DNA of 64,000 nucleotides. It comes from Gammaproteobacteria bacterium. Its GTDB lineage: Bacteria; Pseudomonadota; Gammaproteobacteria; Pseudomonadales; Halieaceae. How positions within the stretch are numbered: the stretch's first letter is position 1; each line of letters begins with the position of its first letter. The notes beneath the pieces are model-generated. The model searched no databases, was not told the DNA's origin, and saw only the letters and a list, made by a program, of their open reading frames with translations. Below are positions 31,507 through 42,369 of the stretch, in pieces. Location: contig JAUICG010000024.1 in the NCBI GenBank assembly GCA_030427485.1, forward strand, positions 1 through 64,000, read 5' to 3'. Both the position numbers and the translations under genes were made by a program.

Positions 31507-32511
31507 ATGCAGAGTGCAGTTAACGAATTCCTAACGCCCCGTGTAATCAATGTTGATGAGAAAAACAGCACACGCTCCCAGGTCACCCTGGAACCGCTTG
31601 AGCGTGGCTTCGGCCATACCCTGGGTAATGCGCTGCGCCGTATTCTACTGTCTTCCATGCCGGGGAGCGCCATCACAGAAGCGGAAATCGACGGCGTATT
31701 GCACGAGTACAGCGCGATCGAGGGTGTTCAGGAAGATGTTATCGAGATCCTGCTCAACCTGAAGGGTGTCGCCCTGGTCATGAGTGGCAAAGAAGAAGCC
31801 GAAGTGACCCTGAGCAAAAAAGGTCCCGGTGTGGTAACCGCTGGCGATATCCAGCTGGATCACGACATTGAGATCCGCAATCCCGAGCATGTTATCTGTC
31901 ATCTGAACGAGGGTGCCGAGATCAATATGCGACTGACCGTTGCGCTGGGCCGCGGCTACTCGCCGGCAGATTCCCGAATCAACCCGGAAGAGGAAACGCG
32001 TTCGATTGGCCGGCTGCAGCTGGACGCGTCCTTTTCGCCGGTGTATCGGGTCTCGTACGTTGTCGAGGCAGCTCGGGTTGAACAGCGTACCGACCTGGAC
32101 AAGCTGGTACTGGATCTGGAAACCAATGGCACCATTGATCCGGAGGAGGCGATTCGTCGCGCAGCGACCATTTTGCAGCAGCAGCTTGCCGTGTTTGTCG
32201 ACCTGGAGAGCGAGTCCGAATCCGAGTCCGTGGTGGAAGAGGACGAAGTCGATCCGATCCTGCTGCGACCCGTCGATGACCTGGAGTTGACCGTGCGCTC
32301 CGCGAACTGCCTTAAGGCGGAAAATATTTACTACATTGGCGATCTGGTGCAGCGCACCGAGGTAGAGTTGCTGAAAACCCCCAACCTGGGCAAGAAGTCA
32401 CTCACCGAGATCAAGGATGTACTGGCGTCCCGTGGTTTGTCCCTGGGTATGCGACTGGACAACTGGCCGCCTGCGAGCCTGAAAAACGATGATCGGGTCC
32501 TGAGCGCTTAG
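31507..32511 (+). CDS. rpoA: DNA-directed RNA polymerase subunit alpha
   Basis: The 334-residue alpha subunit has the assembly N-terminal domain ([20 protein letters not shown] at about 28-47), a Ser/Glu-rich acidic linker ([14 protein letters not shown], about residues 236-250) and the C-terminal domain ([14 protein letters not shown] ... [13 protein letters not shown]), including the arginine used for UP-element contact. It is five residues longer than the E. coli protein. GCCCC and an AGGTG site precede the ATG. Confidence 0.98.
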   Translation: MQSAVNEFLTPRVINVDEKNSTRSQVTLEPLERGFGHTLGNALRRILLSSMPGSAITEAEIDGVLHEYSAIEGVQEDVIEILLNLKGVALVMSGKEEAEVTLSKKGPGVVTAGDIQLDHDIEIRNPEHVICHLNEGAEINMRLTVALGRGYSPADSRINPEEETRSIGRLQLDASFSPVYRVSYVVEAARVEQRTDLDKLVLDLETNGTIDPEEAIRRAATILQQQLAVFVDLESESESESVVEEDEVDPILLRPVDDLELTVRSANCLKAENIYYIGDLVQRTEVELLKTPNLGKKSLTEIKDVLASRGLSLGMRLDNWPPASLKNDDRVLSA

Positions 32512-32573
32512 GTGGGCCCGGTTAACAGATAGATAGCAGTGCTGCGATAGCACAGTAAAATAGGAAAGCAACC

Positions 32574-32963
32574 ATGCGTCATCGTCACAGTGGACGTCAA
32601 CTGAATCGGAATAGCTCACACCGTAAAGCCATGTTTCGCAACATGGCGGTGTCTCTGGTAGAGCACGAGCTGATCAAGACAACTTTGCCCAAGGCGAAGG
32701 AACTGCGCAGCTACGCAGAGCCGTTGATTACCTTAGCCAAGAATGACAGCGTCGCAAATCGTCGCCTGGCGTTCGACCGTACGCGCGACAAGGCGGCTGT
32801 TGGCAAACTGTTCAACGAGTTGGGCCCCCGCTACCAGGAACGCCCCGGCGGTTATATCCGCATCCTCAAGTGCGGCTTCCGCAGCGGTGACAAGGCGCCC
32901 ATGGCCTATGTGGAACTCGTCGATCGTCCCCAGCCTGAAGTAGAGGCAGACGACGAGGATTGA
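32574..32963 (+). CDS. rplQ: 50S ribosomal protein L17
   Basis: L17 (129 aa) lies by the exit tunnel. It begins [20 protein letters not shown] and carries the typical [20 protein letters not shown] segment. The acidic end (EVEADDED) is variable in the family. It is the last gene of the alpha operon, followed by a hairpin terminator. Confidence 0.98.
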   Translation: MRHRHSGRQLNRNSSHRKAMFRNMAVSLVEHELIKTTLPKAKELRSYAEPLITLAKNDSVANRRLAFDRTRDKAAVGKLFNELGPRYQERPGGYIRILKCGFRSGDKAPMAYVELVDRPQPEVEADDED

Positions 32964-32996
32964 TCGCTGCTGCGCGTAGCGCAGCCCGCAACACAG

Positions 32997-33018
32997 CCCC
33001 CGGCGTCGCCGGGGGATT
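32997..33018 (+). terminator. Hairpin terminator after rplQ
   Basis: CCCCCGGCG (32997-33005) and CGCCGGGGG (33007-33015) form a very GC-rich hairpin 34 nt after the rplQ stop. The T-run is weak (ATTCT), so termination may be partial or the hairpin may protect the mRNA end. A second small hairpin, GCTGCGC-GTA-GCGCAGC, lies just upstream. Confidence 0.65.
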
Positions 33019-33161
33019 CTACTCCCGCAGTGTATTCGGTCTAGTTCGTAGCCGGTCCCCGTCTGGGAACACGTCAGTTTAGGAACGTTGATGGTCAAGC
33101 TGAAGCCCGAGTCGTTGGATAGGCTTTTTCACCATATTGTTGGGTAGTTGCTACGCCGGGC

Positions 33162-33236
33162 GGGTGCGTGTAGCAATGTGTTTCTCAGTCGCTCCACGAT
33201 ATTCGCTTGGTGAGAAACACATTGCTACACACACCC
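33162..33236 (+). repeat. Hairpin B2 (26-bp stem with one mismatch)
   Basis: Arms 33162-33187 and 33211-33236 are complementary at 25 of 26 positions; the exception pairs as G-U on one strand. Loop 33188-33210 is the family 23-mer. The stem resembles B1 (AGCAATGTG core) with substitutions mirrored on both arms. Confidence 0.9.
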
Positions 33237-33332
33237 TCAGCATGTGCCAACCCTATCAATCGACAAACCTTGCTACGCGCGAAGTCACAGCGTAAAACCT
33301 ATTGAATCAATGTGCCGTAGCATCGCGATGCA

Positions 33333-33407
33333 GGGCTCATGCCCCGGCAGGCTTTTCACCAAGCGAATATCGTGGAGCGACTGAAAAGCCTGCCGGGGCA
33401 TGAGCCC
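33333..33407 (-). repeat. Hairpin A2 (26-bp perfect stem)
   Basis: Arms 33333-33358 (GGGCTCATGCCCCGGCAGGC...) and 33382-33407 are perfectly complementary. Loop 33359-33381 is the family 23-mer on the minus strand. Compared with A1 the stem is three base pairs shorter and differs at several positions, yet each change is matched on the opposite arm. Confidence 0.9.
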
Positions 33408-33545
33408 GTCGACCAGCACGATACCACTCACTGCGTGCCAATAGAGACTCAAGCTCTCCTGTCGCTGTAATTTTGCTTCCAGCAACGCTGAGCTTCAGGC
33501 TGTCCAAGCACCTTGTAAAGTTCAAACCGATCTAAACGCATCTAC

Positions 33546-36392
33546 TCAAGCCGCCTTGCGCCGGTTCCGCTTCTTGAGCACTGGCGCAAGGAACTGTCCC
33601 GTGTAGGAACCCCTGGTCTTCGCCACGTCTTCCGGCGTGCCCGTAGCGATAATCGTGCCGCCGCCGCTGCCGCCTTCCGGCCCCAGGTCCACTATCCAGT
33701 CCGCGGTTTTGATCACATCCAGGTTGTGCTCGATGATTACCACCGTGTTGCCGTGGTCGCGCAGCCGGTGCAACACTTCCAGCAACTGCTTGATGTCCTC
33801 GAAGTGCAGGCCGGTGGTCGGTTCGTCCAGTATGTACAGGGTCTTGCCGGTATCCCGCTTGGACAACTCCCGCGACAGCTTGATGCGCTGGGCTTCCCCG
33901 CCCGACAGGGTGGTGGCGGCCTGGCCCAGGCGAATATAGGAGAGGCCGACGTCCACCAGGGTCTGCAGCTTCCGTGCGATAGCGGTGACTGGTTCGAAAA
34001 AGGGCAGCGCATCCTCCACGGTCATATCCAGCACTTCGTGAATATTCTTGCCCTTATAACGAATATCGAGTGTCTCGCGGTTGTAACGCTTTCCTTTGCA
34101 GATATCGCAGGGTACATAGATGTCGGGCAGGAAGTGCATTTCCACCTTGGTCACGCCATCGCCCTGGCAGGCCTCGCAGCGCCCGCCCTTGACGTTAAAG
34201 CTGAAGCGGCCGGGCTTGTAGCCCCTGGAGCGCGCCTCCTGTGTACCCGCGAAGAGTTCGCGCACGGGCGTAAAGATGCCTGTATAGGTGGCGGGATTGG
34301 AGCGCGGCGTGCGCCCGATCGGGCTCTGGTCGATGTCGATGCATTTGTCGATCCGCTCCATGCCGGTGACGGATTCGAAGGGCGCGGGGGCGAGGGTAGT
34401 CGCGCCGTTCAGTTCCGTCGCCGCGATGGGGTAGAGCGTGCCGTTGATGAGAGAGGATTTGCCCGAGCCGGACACGCCGGTGATGCAGGTGAGCAAGCCC
34501 AGTGGAATTTCCAGCGTGACGGACTGCAGGTTATTGCCGCTCGCACCGGTCAGCACCAGTTGCTGCTTCGGGTCGGGCCTGGTGCGTCGCTTGGGTATAT
34601 CGATTTCCCGCGCGCCACTGAGGTAGGCGCCTGTCAGTGATTGCTTGCAGTTGACGATGTCCTCCAGCGTACCGGACGCGACCACCCGGCCGCCGTGAAT
34701 GCCCGCGCCAGGGCCGATATCGATGATATGATCCGCGCGGCGAATGGCGTCCTCGTCGTGTTCAACCACCAGCACCGTATTCCCCATATCCCGCAAATGC
34801 GTGAGCGTGGCCAGCAAGCGCTCGTTGTCGCGCTGGTGCAGACCGATTGATGGTTCATCGAGTATGTACATGACACCCACCAGGCCGGCGCCTATCTGCG
34901 ACGCCAGGCGGATGCGCTGCGCCTCTCCGCCAGACAGTGTCTCGGCGGAGCGATTCAGCGAGAGATAGTTCAACCCCACATCAACGAGGAAGCGATAACG
35001 GGCGCGCAGCTCCTTGAGAATTTTGTCGGCTATCTCGCCGAGCCGCCCCTGCAATTTCAGTTGCTTGAAGTAGGCCTCTGCCTCGCCGACAGGCATGGCC
35101 GTGATAGTGGGGAGACTATGGCCATCGATGAAGACATGGCGAGCATCAAGGCGCAGTCGGGTGCCGTCGCAGTCGGGGCAGGGTTGGGTGGCCAGGAATT
35201 TGGACAGGTCGTCGCGGACCGATTGCGATTCGGTATCGCGATAGCGGCGCTCCATGTTGGGCAAAATGCCTTCGAAGACGTGCTTGCGTTTAAACACATC
35301 CCCGCGGTCGTTGATGTAGGAGAAGGCGATCTCCTGCTTGCCACTGCCGTGGAGGATGACCTGGCGGTGCTTCTTGCTCAACTCGCTGAAGGGTGTATCG
35401 ATGTCGAAGCCGTAGTGCTCGGCCAGTGACGTCAGCATGTGGAAGTAGTAGACGTTGCGCCGGTCCCAGCCGCGGATGGCACCCTCTGCCAGGCTCGCCT
35501 CGGGGAACTGGATCAGCCGCTCTTCGTCAAAAAACTGCTTCACGCCGAGGCCGTCGCACCCGCTGCAGGCCCCCGCCGGATTGTTGAAAGAGAACATGCG
35601 GGGTTCGAGTTCATCAATGCTGTGCCCGCATTCAGGGCAGGCAAAGCGAGCGGAGAAGCTCATTTCCCTTCCTTTCTCTTCCATGTAGCTGATGGAAGCC
35701 TGCCCGTCAGTCAGCGCCAGTGCTGTCTCGAAAGATTCTGCCAGCCGCACGCCGAGGTCCTTGCGCACTTTGAAGCGGTCGACAACCACTTCTATGCGAT
35801 GCTTTTTCTTCTTGTCCAGCGCCGGGGCGTCGTCGAGATCCGTGATGATGCCGTCTATGCGGGCACGGACAAAACCACTGGCACGCAGTTCTTCCAGGAC
35901 GTGCAGGTGTTCACCCTTGCGGTCGCGCACCACCGTCGCCAGGAGCATCAGTTTGGTGTCTTCCGGCAGGGCCAGCACCGCATCCACCATCTGGCTGACG
36001 GTCTGGGCCTGCAGATTCAAGCCGTGCTCGGGGCAGCGTGGTTCCCCCACGCGCGCATAGAGCAGGCGCAGGTAGTCGTAGATTTCAGTGATCGTACCCA
36101 CGGTGGAGCGGGGGTTGTGGGAGGTGGATTTCTGTTCGATGGAGATGGCCGGTGACAGCCCCTCGATATGGTCCGTATCGGGCTTCTCCATCAGGGAGAG
36201 AAACTGCCGCGCATAGGTGGACAGGGATTCCACGTAGCGGCGTTGCCCCTCCGCGTACAATGTGTCGAACGCGAGCGAGGATTTGCCCGAGCCCGACAGG
36301 CCGGTGATGACCACCAGCCTGTCCCGGGGGATGTCGAGATCGATGTTCTTGAGATTGTGGGTGCGAGCCCCGCGAACCTGGATGGTATCCAT
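33546..36392 (-). CDS. uvrA: Excinuclease ABC subunit A
   Basis: UvrA (948 aa from the ATG at 36392, with AGAGGG upstream; the frame is open to 36581) is the damage-recognition ATPase of nucleotide excision repair. It has two ABC modules: Walker [10 protein letters not shown] (31-39) and GVSGSGKSS, and signatures [11 protein letters not shown] and [11 protein letters not shown]. Its zinc modules are [16 protein letters not shown]... with CSGC, and [14 protein letters not shown]... with CDIC. No canonical LexA box is visible upstream. The order rplQ, uvrA, MFS, ssb resembles Pseudomonas. Confidence 0.98.
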   Translation of the reverse strand: MDTIQVRGARTHNLKNIDLDIPRDRLVVITGLSGSGKSSLAFDTLYAEGQRRYVESLSTYARQFLSLMEKPDTDHIEGLSPAISIEQKSTSHNPRSTVGTITEIYDYLRLLYARVGEPRCPEHGLNLQAQTVSQMVDAVLALPEDTKLMLLATVVRDRKGEHLHVLEELRASGFVRARIDGIITDLDDAPALDKKKKHRIEVVVDRFKVRKDLGVRLAESFETALALTDGQASISYMEEKGREMSFSARFACPECGHSIDELEPRMFSFNNPAGACSGCDGLGVKQFFDEERLIQFPEASLAEGAIRGWDRRNVYYFHMLTSLAEHYGFDIDTPFSELSKKHRQVILHGSGKQEIAFSYINDRGDVFKRKHVFEGILPNMERRYRDTESQSVRDDLSKFLATQPCPDCDGTRLRLDARHVFIDGHSLPTITAMPVGEAEAYFKQLKLQGRLGEIADKILKELRARYRFLVDVGLNYLSLNRSAETLSGGEAQRIRLASQIGAGLVGVMYILDEPSIGLHQRDNERLLATLTHLRDMGNTVLVVEHDEDAIRRADHIIDIGPGAGIHGGRVVASGTLEDIVNCKQSLTGAYLSGAREIDIPKRRTRPDPKQQLVLTGASGNNLQSVTLEIPLGLLTCITGVSGSGKSSLINGTLYPIAATELNGATTLAPAPFESVTGMERIDKCIDIDQSPIGRTPRSNPATYTGIFTPVRELFAGTQEARSRGYKPGRFSFNVKGGRCEACQGDGVTKVEMHFLPDIYVPCDICKGKRYNRETLDIRYKGKNIHEVLDMTVEDALPFFEPVTAIARKLQTLVDVGLSYIRLGQAATTLSGGEAQRIKLSRELSKRDTGKTLYILDEPTTGLHFEDIKQLLEVLHRLRDHGNTVVIIEHNLDVIKTADWIVDLGPEGGSGGGTIIATGTPEDVAKTRGSYTGQFLAPVLKKRNRRKAA

Positions 36393-36566
36393 GTGCCCTC
36401 TGATGCTGCCTCGAAACCGAAACAGGGCAGTATAGGCCCTTAGCCGTAGTCGTGGCAAAAGCCGGGCTTTTGTTCCATCCGGCAGGCTCGCGTGGTGTCC
36501 TCGACGTTGCGGAACTGGTACCATTGCCCGTTGTTTTTCCAGCGACCTCCCGGTGAATAGCCCGTA

Positions 36567-37790
36567 GTGATTACTGAACACCCCATGACAGCACAGGAGC
36601 GGCGCTCCGTAGCTTCACTGGCTCTCCTGTACTGTTTTCGCATGCTGGGCCTGTTCATGGTGCTGCCGCTGCTGGCGCTCTATGCGGCGGACCTGCCCGG
36701 CTCCACACCCGTCCTGATAGGTCTGGCGCTGGGTACCTATGGCCTGACCCAGGCGCTGCTGCAGATTCCGCTGGGCTGGCTCTCAGACAGGGTCGGTCGC
36801 AAGCCGGTGATTATCGCGGGGCTGCTGCTGTTCGCGTTGGGCAGTGTGATTGCGGCCCTGGCGGACAGTATGTGGGGCATAATTCTCGGTCGCACACTGC
36901 AGGGCGCGGGTGCGATAGCCAGTACCGTGCTGGCCCTGGTGGCGGACCTGACGCGTGAGGAGCAGCGCACCAAGGCGATGGCCGCCGTGGGGATGAGTAT
37001 AGGACTGTCGTTTGCGGTGGCGCTGGTGCTGGGTCCGGTCATGGCATCTTTCGGTGGTCTGCCGCTCGTTTTCTGGTTTACCGCGGCACTGGCGTTCATT
37101 GGCATCGCCATTGTTGTGCTATTGGTTCCAGCCGCGCCCTTGCTGGCGGCAGAGCACAGCGGGGCCAGCGCACGGTTGGCGCTGGTGCGGCACAGCCTCG
37201 GGAATGCGGTGCTGTTACGGCTCAATTTTGGCGTGTTTGTCCTGCATTTTATCCTTACGGCCAGTTTCCTCGTGGTGCCGGGCTTGCTCGAGCAGTCTAT
37301 TGGTGTGGACCGTGCGCACCACTGGATGGTGTATCTGCCCGTGCTCGTTCTGTCGCTGGCCGGCATGGTGCCATTGATGATCATGGCGGAGCGGGGCGGG
37401 CGACTGCAGCAGATGTTCCTGCTGGGCATTGCGCTGGTGTTTGCCGCGTTGGCCCTGCTCGATTTCACCTCGAGCACGCTGCTTTTTTACGGCGGCCTGT
37501 GGCTGTTTTTCGTCGGATTCAATTACCTGGAGGCGACGCTGCCCTCGCTGCTCAGCAAATCGGTCTCCGCCGGTGCAAAGGGTACGGCAATGGGGGTTTA
37601 TTCCACCTGCCAGTTCCTGGGGGCGTTCGCCGGCGGAGCCGGAGGCGGTTGGCTGTTACAACATATGGGCGAATACGCGTTGACAGGGGCCTGCCTGCTG
37701 CTCGCGGCGCTGTGGTGGCTGCTGGTATGGCGGGCGCCGGTGCCGCTTGGGGCGAAACAGGGCCAGCCCAGCCCGGTACCGGGCGTATAA
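36567..37790 (+). CDS. Major facilitator superfamily transporter
   Basis: The 407-residue protein has about twelve hydrophobic segments and the MFS signature between segments 2 and 3 ([13 protein letters not shown]). A second conserved element, [20 protein letters not shown], resembles the motif C region of drug-proton antiporters. The substrate cannot be told from sequence. The start is uncertain: GTG at 36567 or ATG at 36585, neither with a clear Shine-Dalgarno. It diverges from uvrA across about 175 nt and precedes ssb, the arrangement found in Pseudomonas. Confidence 0.88.
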   Translation: MITEHPMTAQERRSVASLALLYCFRMLGLFMVLPLLALYAADLPGSTPVLIGLALGTYGLTQALLQIPLGWLSDRVGRKPVIIAGLLLFALGSVIAALADSMWGIILGRTLQGAGAIASTVLALVADLTREEQRTKAMAAVGMSIGLSFAVALVLGPVMASFGGLPLVFWFTAALAFIGIAIVVLLVPAAPLLAAEHSGASARLALVRHSLGNAVLLRLNFGVFVLHFILTASFLVVPGLLEQSIGVDRAHHWMVYLPVLVLSLAGMVPLMIMAERGGRLQQMFLLGIALVFAALALLDFTSSTLLFYGGLWLFFVGFNYLEATLPSLLSKSVSAGAKGTAMGVYSTCQFLGAFAGGAGGGWLLQHMGEYALTGACLLLAALWWLLVWRAPVPLGAKQGQPSPVPGV

Positions 37791-37960
37791 AGCACGACAG
37801 GGCGGGAAAGCCCGCTGCCTGCCCGTTCCTTTGCCGGGGCCAATGGGGTGTGCCCCGGTTTGATCGACAATGGCGGCTGATGCTGTCGCAATTGCGGAAT
37901 TGGGTTGCTATAGTCCGATCCAAATCCGTATCGAATATGCAGAGTGAATGAGGGAAGTTT

Positions 37961-38452
37961 ATGGCCACACGGGGCGTTAACAAAGTCATCCTGGTAGGCA
38001 ACCTGGGCAACGATCCGGAAGTCCGGTACTCCCAGGGCGGGGCCGCGATCACCAATGTTTCAGTTGCCACTTCGGAAACGTGGAAGGACAAGCAGACGGG
38101 GCAGCCGCAGGAGCGGACCGAGTGGCACCGGGTGGTGTTTTTCAACCGCCTGGCGGAAATTGCCGCCGAATACCTGCGCAAGGGCGCCAAGGTGTATGTC
38201 GAGGGCAGTATTCGCACCCGTAAGTGGCAGGACAAGGACGGCCAGGATCGCTATACCACCGAGATCGTGGCCAATGAAATGCAGATGCTGGACAGTCGTA
38301 ATGCCGGCCAGGGTGGCGGTCAGCCAGATTATGACGCGCCTCAGCGAAGTTCCCACTCTGCGGGTCCGCGAGCCCAGGGAGCGGTCCAGTCCGCCGGCGG
38401 AGGAGCACCCGATAACGACTACAGCAACTTCGATGACGACATCCCGTTCTGA
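37961..38452 (+). CDS. ssb: Single-stranded DNA-binding protein
   Basis: SSB (163 aa) has the N-terminal OB fold ([20 protein letters not shown] ... [20 protein letters not shown]), a Gly/Gln/Ser-rich linker (about 110-150) and the acidic tip DDDIPF that recruits repair and replication proteins. The start is ATG at 37961 after GAGGGAAG. Confidence 0.98.
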   Translation: MATRGVNKVILVGNLGNDPEVRYSQGGAAITNVSVATSETWKDKQTGQPQERTEWHRVVFFNRLAEIAAEYLRKGAKVYVEGSIRTRKWQDKDGQDRYTTEIVANEMQMLDSRNAGQGGGQPDYDAPQRSSHSAGPRAQGAVQSAGGGAPDNDYSNFDDDIPF

Positions 38453-38506
38453 CGACGTAGTCGCCGATTGTCAACGCAGTAGGACCGGGTAGGCGGAACA
38501 GCCAGG

Positions 38507-39385
38507 GTGCGCGTACTCATATTGGGATCCGATACGCCTTTAGGCATGGCCATGCTACAGCGGCAGGCGCTACAGGGGCGCCATGAACTCGTGCCGATGA
38601 GCCGCTCCGCCTGCCGTTGGAAAAGCGAGCGGCAGGCGAAGAAGAGCGTGTCGCGGGCGAAAAGCGATATCGTGGTGGATGTGCGGATAGAAGCCGCCGG
38701 CGACGGCGGTATCCAGATCCAGGAACTGGATTTGCAGCGCTGCCACTGGGTGGCCAAGAGTTGCCAGCGCACCAGTACCCCGTATCTGTATATTTCCAGT
38801 TCCAGGGTGTTCTCCGGCCAGTTGCATCGCCCCTATGTTGAGGATGATGTGCCTGACAACGAGGAGAACGTGGGTGAGTTGCTGGCACGTGCAGAGCACA
38901 CGGTGGCAGAATCCTGTGCGCGCCACCTGATCCTGCGCTTCGGCCCGATATTCTCCTACGAGGGATCGAACCTCATCACCCAGATGCTGGGGCCTTTGCG
39001 GGAGGGCGACAGCCTTATCCTGGACAATAATCTGCGCGGTTCCCCGGTGGCCGCAGATGATGGCGCGCGTGTGATAATGGCGCTGCTGGATCAATTGAGT
39101 ACGGGGCTGGAGCCATGGGGTGTCTACAACTATGGCAGTTCCGATACCGCCACCTATTACGAGTTTGCCGAGGCGTTGCTGGCGGCCGCTTCACAGTTTT
39201 CCGATTTCAGTTCCTCGGCCGTGCAGCTGGAGCGCGAGCCCGAGGGCTTGCCGCCGCTGAGCAGGGCGCTGGATTGCAGCAAGATTCGCAACACGTTTGC
39301 CATCAGGCAGGTGCCCTGGCGCAGCGCGATCGGCGATCTGGTAAAACATTACTACGAACAACAGGAGGGAGCCGGGAATGGCTAA
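38507..39385 (+). CDS. RmlD-like NAD(P)-binding protein (degenerate catalytic site)
   Basis: The 292-residue product resembles dTDP-4-dehydrorhamnose reductase (RmlD)/NAD-dependent epimerases. It has an N-terminal Rossmann strand MRVLILGSDTPLGMAM, a YLYISSSRVFSG strand, and RFGPIFSYEGSNL. The segment aligned by eye with the catalytic Tyr-x-x-x-Lys reads ENVGELLARAE, with neither Tyr nor Lys, and the glycine motif is GSDTPLG rather than GxxGxxG. It may be a binding or regulatory relative instead of an active reductase. The start is GTG at 38507, and its end overlaps the moaB start by 8 nt. Confidence 0.75.
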   Translation: MRVLILGSDTPLGMAMLQRQALQGRHELVPMSRSACRWKSERQAKKSVSRAKSDIVVDVRIEAAGDGGIQIQELDLQRCHWVAKSCQRTSTPYLYISSSRVFSGQLHRPYVEDDVPDNEENVGELLARAEHTVAESCARHLILRFGPIFSYEGSNLITQMLGPLREGDSLILDNNLRGSPVAADDGARVIMALLDQLSTGLEPWGVYNYGSSDTATYYEFAEALLAAASQFSDFSSSAVQLEREPEGLPPLSRALDCSKIRNTFAIRQVPWRSAIGDLVKHYYEQQEGAGNG

Positions 39386-39908
39386 AGTGGATGGCGCCGG
39401 GTTAAAGCCGCTGTCGATCGCCGTAATGACGGTGTCGGATACGCGCACCGGGGAAAACGATACGTCTGGCGACTATCTGGCCCAGGCGCTGCAGGAACAG
39501 GGGCATCGCGCAGCGGTCAGGGCCATAGTACGGGACGACATATACCAGATTCGCGCAACGCTGTCCGCCTGGATAGCGGATGCGAGCATCGATGCCGTGC
39601 TCGTTACCGGAGGCACGGGCTTTTCCGGGAGGGATTCCACTCCGGAAGCCGTACGGCCCCTGTTCGACAAGGAGGTAGACGGTTTCGGCGAGGTATTCCG
39701 CGCGCTCTCGTTTACGGAGATAGGATCTTCTACCATCCAGTCCCGTGCCGTGGCGGGTTTTGCCAATGAGACGATAATTTTCTGTATGCCGGGTTCCACG
39801 GGTGCCTGCAAAACCGCCTGGAATGGCATTATCCGCGAGCAGTTGGACAGCCGCCACCGGCCCTGCAACTTTGTCGGTGTGCTGGGAGTCCGGGCAGCGC
39901 AGGAGTGA
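39378..39908 (+). CDS. moaB: Molybdenum cofactor biosynthesis protein MoaB
   Basis: MoaB (176 aa) belongs to the MoaB/Mog family, which adenylates molybdopterin before metal insertion. It shows [20 protein letters not shown], the nucleotide-binding [16 protein letters not shown] and the C-terminal [20 protein letters not shown] lies upstream of the ATG. Its TGA overlaps the moeA GTG, so the two Moco genes are coupled. Confidence 0.92.
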   Translation: MAKVDGAGLKPLSIAVMTVSDTRTGENDTSGDYLAQALQEQGHRAAVRAIVRDDIYQIRATLSAWIADASIDAVLVTGGTGFSGRDSTPEAVRPLFDKEVDGFGEVFRALSFTEIGSSTIQSRAVAGFANETIIFCMPGSTGACKTAWNGIIREQLDSRHRPCNFVGVLGVRAAQE

Positions 39909-41113
39909 GCCCGTTGCTGCCGATCGAGGAGGCCGTGGCGCGGGTTCTTGCGCTGGCCCGCCCGATATCCGACGTTGTAGAGCTGCCCCTGCTGGAGGCC
40001 CTGGGCCTGGTATTGGCCAGTGACGTGGTATCCACGCTGGACGTACCTCCGCAGGACAATAGTGCGATGGACGGCTATGCCCTGCGCGCCGGCGACGCCG
40101 ACCGGGCGCTGCCGGTGAGTCAGCGTATTCCCGCCGGCGCTGTTGGTTGCGCGCTCGAAGGCGGAACCGCGGCCCGAATTTTTACCGGGGCGCCGATTCC
40201 CGGGGGCGCGGATGCCGTGGTGATGCAGGAAGACTGTGTCGAGTCATCCGGAACGGTCAGGGTATCCGGCGCGGTAGTGGTCGGGCAGAACATTCGCCCG
40301 CGCGGGCAGGATATCGCCGCGGGCGAAACGGTTCTGGTCGCGGGTCGAGTGCTGCGCCCGCAGGATCTGGGACTGTTGGCTTCCGTCGGCTGCAGTTCCG
40401 TTCGTGTCTACCGCCCTCTGCGGGTAGCTGTGCTTTCCACGGGTGATGAATTGGTTGAGCCCGGCAGTGGTGAACTCGGCGAAGGCTGTATCTACAACTC
40501 GAACCGCTATACGCTGACGGGGTTGTTACGTGCGCTCAATCTGGAAGTCGTTGACTGCGGCATAGTGGCGGACACCCCGGAGGCGACCGGGGCGGCCCTG
40601 TCGACTGCCGCTGCCCGTGCGGACTGCGTGATTACCACCGGCGGCGTTTCTGTGGGGGAAGAGGATCACGTGCGCAACCAGGTCCAGAAGCTCGGTCGGC
40701 TGGACCTGTGGAAACTCGCTATCAAGCCGGGCAAGCCACTGGCCTTCGGCAGCATTGGCGAGACACCGTTCATCGGACTGCCCGGCAATCCGACTTCGGT
40801 GTTCGTGACGTTCTGCCTGGTCGCCAGGCCTTTCCTGCTGAAGCTGCAGGGGGTGGTAGAGTCGGAACCTTTGCGCCTGCAGGCCCTGGCGGCGTTCTCG
40901 GTACCCCGGCCGGGAACACGCCAGGATTACCTGCGAGTGACGCTGGAAAATACAGCGGACGGATTGCGCGCCTGCAGGTACGCCAACCAGAGCTCGGGCG
41001 TCCTCAGTTCGGTGAGCCACAGTAATGCGCTGGCCATCATTCCCATTGGCGCGACCGTTGAGGAAGGCGATACGGTGGAGGTACTGCTGCTGGATCTGGC
41101 GATACGCGGCTGA
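39905..41113 (+). CDS. moeA: Molybdopterin molybdenumtransferase MoeA
   Basis: MoeA (402 aa) inserts molybdate into adenylated molybdopterin. Visible are [17 protein letters not shown], the [18 protein letters not shown] loop, the Mog-like domain with [10 protein letters not shown] and [15 protein letters not shown], and [15 protein letters not shown]. The start GTG overlaps the moaB stop. No molybdoenzyme gene lies in the window. Confidence 0.95.
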   Translation: MSPLLPIEEAVARVLALARPISDVVELPLLEALGLVLASDVVSTLDVPPQDNSAMDGYALRAGDADRALPVSQRIPAGAVGCALEGGTAARIFTGAPIPGGADAVVMQEDCVESSGTVRVSGAVVVGQNIRPRGQDIAAGETVLVAGRVLRPQDLGLLASVGCSSVRVYRPLRVAVLSTGDELVEPGSGELGEGCIYNSNRYTLTGLLRALNLEVVDCGIVADTPEATGAALSTAAARADCVITTGGVSVGEEDHVRNQVQKLGRLDLWKLAIKPGKPLAFGSIGETPFIGLPGNPTSVFVTFCLVARPFLLKLQGVVESEPLRLQALAAFSVPRPGTRQDYLRVTLENTADGLRACRYANQSSGVLSSVSHSNALAIIPIGATVEEGDTVEVLLLDLAIRG

Positions 41114-41138
41114 GGCATCGCCAACACGGCTCCACAAT

Positions 41139-42365
41139 TCAGCCGGAGTATTTCTGGAAAACCAGCGATGCGTTGGTGCCACCAAACCCAAAGCTGTTGG
41201 ACATTACCCGCTGCAGGTCGACGTTGTCCTGCCGGGTGACAGCGATGGGCAGTCCGACGGCTTCGGGGTCCAGTTCCTCGATATTGGCGGAGGCCGCGAT
41301 AAAGCTTCGCTGCTGCATGAGCAGGGAGTAAATCGCTTCCTGCACGCCCGCGGCGCCCAGCGAATGCCCGGACAGCGATTTGGTGGAACCCACCACCGGG
41401 ATGCTCGCCTGCCCCTCGTAGACGGTGCGCACGGCTTTCAGCTCCTGGATGTCGCCCGCCGGTGTGCTGGTACCGTGTGCATTGATGTAATCTACCGGGC
41501 CATCGACGGTGCTGAGCGCCTGCTGCATACAGCGTACGGCCCCCTCCCCCGAGGGTGCGACCATGTCGTAGCCGTCGGAGGTGGCGCCATAGCCAACCAA
41601 CTCCGCGTATATTTTTGCGCCCCGTGCTTTTGCGTGCTCCAGCTCCTCGACGACCAGCATACCGCCGCCGCCGGCGATCACGAAACCGTCGCGGTTCGCG
41701 TCATAGGCGCGCGAGGCCCTCTCCGGCGTATCGTTGTACTTGGTGGAAAGCGCCCCCATGGCATCGAACAGGCAACTGAGTGTCCAGTGCAGTTCCTCCC
41801 CGCCACCGGCAAACACCAGGTCCTGCTTTCCCAGTTGAATTTGTTCCATCGCATTGCCGATACAGTGCGCACTGGTGGAGCAGGCCGAGGAAATGGAATA
41901 GTTCACGCCCTTGATCTTGAATGGCGTGGCGAGACAGGCGGACACGGTGCTGCCCATGGTCTGGGTGACCCGGTACGGACCCACGCGACGCAGGCCTCGC
42001 TCGCGCAGCAGGTCGGACGCTTCAGTCTGGCTTGAAGAGGACGCGCCACCGGAACCGGCGATTATCCCGGTGCGCACATTGGATATAATGTCCGGCGTGA
42101 GACCGGCGTCCTCGATTGCCTGCTGCATTGAGATATAAGCGTAGGCCGCTGCATCTCCCATGAAGCGCAACTGCTTACGATCTATATGTGCGGCGATATC
42201 GATAAGCGGTGCGCCGGACACATGCGACCGCATACCCATGTCAATCTGCTCCTGGCTTTGGCTGATGCCTGAGCGACCTTCAAACAGGGATTCAGCGACG
42301 CTGATCGCGTCGTTACCAAGGCATGAGACAATACCCAATCCTGTGATGACAACTCTTTTTCCCAT
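41139..42365 (-). CDS. fabB: Beta-ketoacyl-ACP synthase I
   Basis: FabB (408 aa from the ATG at 42365) condenses malonyl-ACP with acyl-ACP and elongates the cis-3-decenoyl intermediate made by FabA. The catalytic cysteine is C162 in [12 protein letters not shown]; the two histidines lie in [11 protein letters not shown] and [12 protein letters not shown]. The length matches E. coli FabB (406), which supports this start over the longer frame. It follows fabA with a 4-nt gap. Confidence 0.97.
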   Translation of the reverse strand: MGKRVVITGLGIVSCLGNDAISVAESLFEGRSGISQSQEQIDMGMRSHVSGAPLIDIAAHIDRKQLRFMGDAAAYAYISMQQAIEDAGLTPDIISNVRTGIIAGSGGASSSSQTEASDLLRERGLRRVGPYRVTQTMGSTVSACLATPFKIKGVNYSISSACSTSAHCIGNAMEQIQLGKQDLVFAGGGEELHWTLSCLFDAMGALSTKYNDTPERASRAYDANRDGFVIAGGGGMLVVEELEHAKARGAKIYAELVGYGATSDGYDMVAPSGEGAVRCMQQALSTVDGPVDYINAHGTSTPAGDIQELKAVRTVYEGQASIPVVGSTKSLSGHSLGAAGVQEAIYSLLMQQRSFIAASANIEELDPEAVGLPIAVTRQDNVDLQRVMSNSFGFGGTNASLVFQKYSG

Positions 42366-42369
42366 GGGG

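Larger units (their letters stand above)
33074..33414. repeat. Two-hairpin module, copy 2 (inverted relative to copy 1)
   Basis: This is the reverse-complement counterpart of 12569-12913. It has the outer tract (33074 to about 33133), hairpin B2, a diverged linker, the palindrome GCATCGCGATGC (33320-33331), hairpin A2 and GAGCCCGTCGACC (33402-33414). The 24 bases at 33315-33338 are the exact complement of 12651-12674. It fills the space between the rplQ terminator and the end of uvrA. Bases 33415-33545 beyond it show nothing recognisable. Confidence 0.8.

Noticed and set aside
33162-33407. REP/BIME elements of the GTAG type
   Set aside because: The paired orientation is similar, but the arms are 26 bp or longer, the stem sequence varies and the loop is conserved. 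No consistent GTAG/GGAG head is found and no RAYT gene is in the window.
36456-36472. Hairpin CAAAAGC-CGG-GCTTTTG upstream of the MFS gene as a terminator
   Set aside because: It lies between divergent genes with no transcript expected to end there, and its stem is only seven base pairs.
36393-36600. LexA (SOS) box between uvrA and the MFS gene
   Set aside because: The best candidate, CTGAACACCCCATGACAG, has the wrong spacing and lacks the CTGT half.
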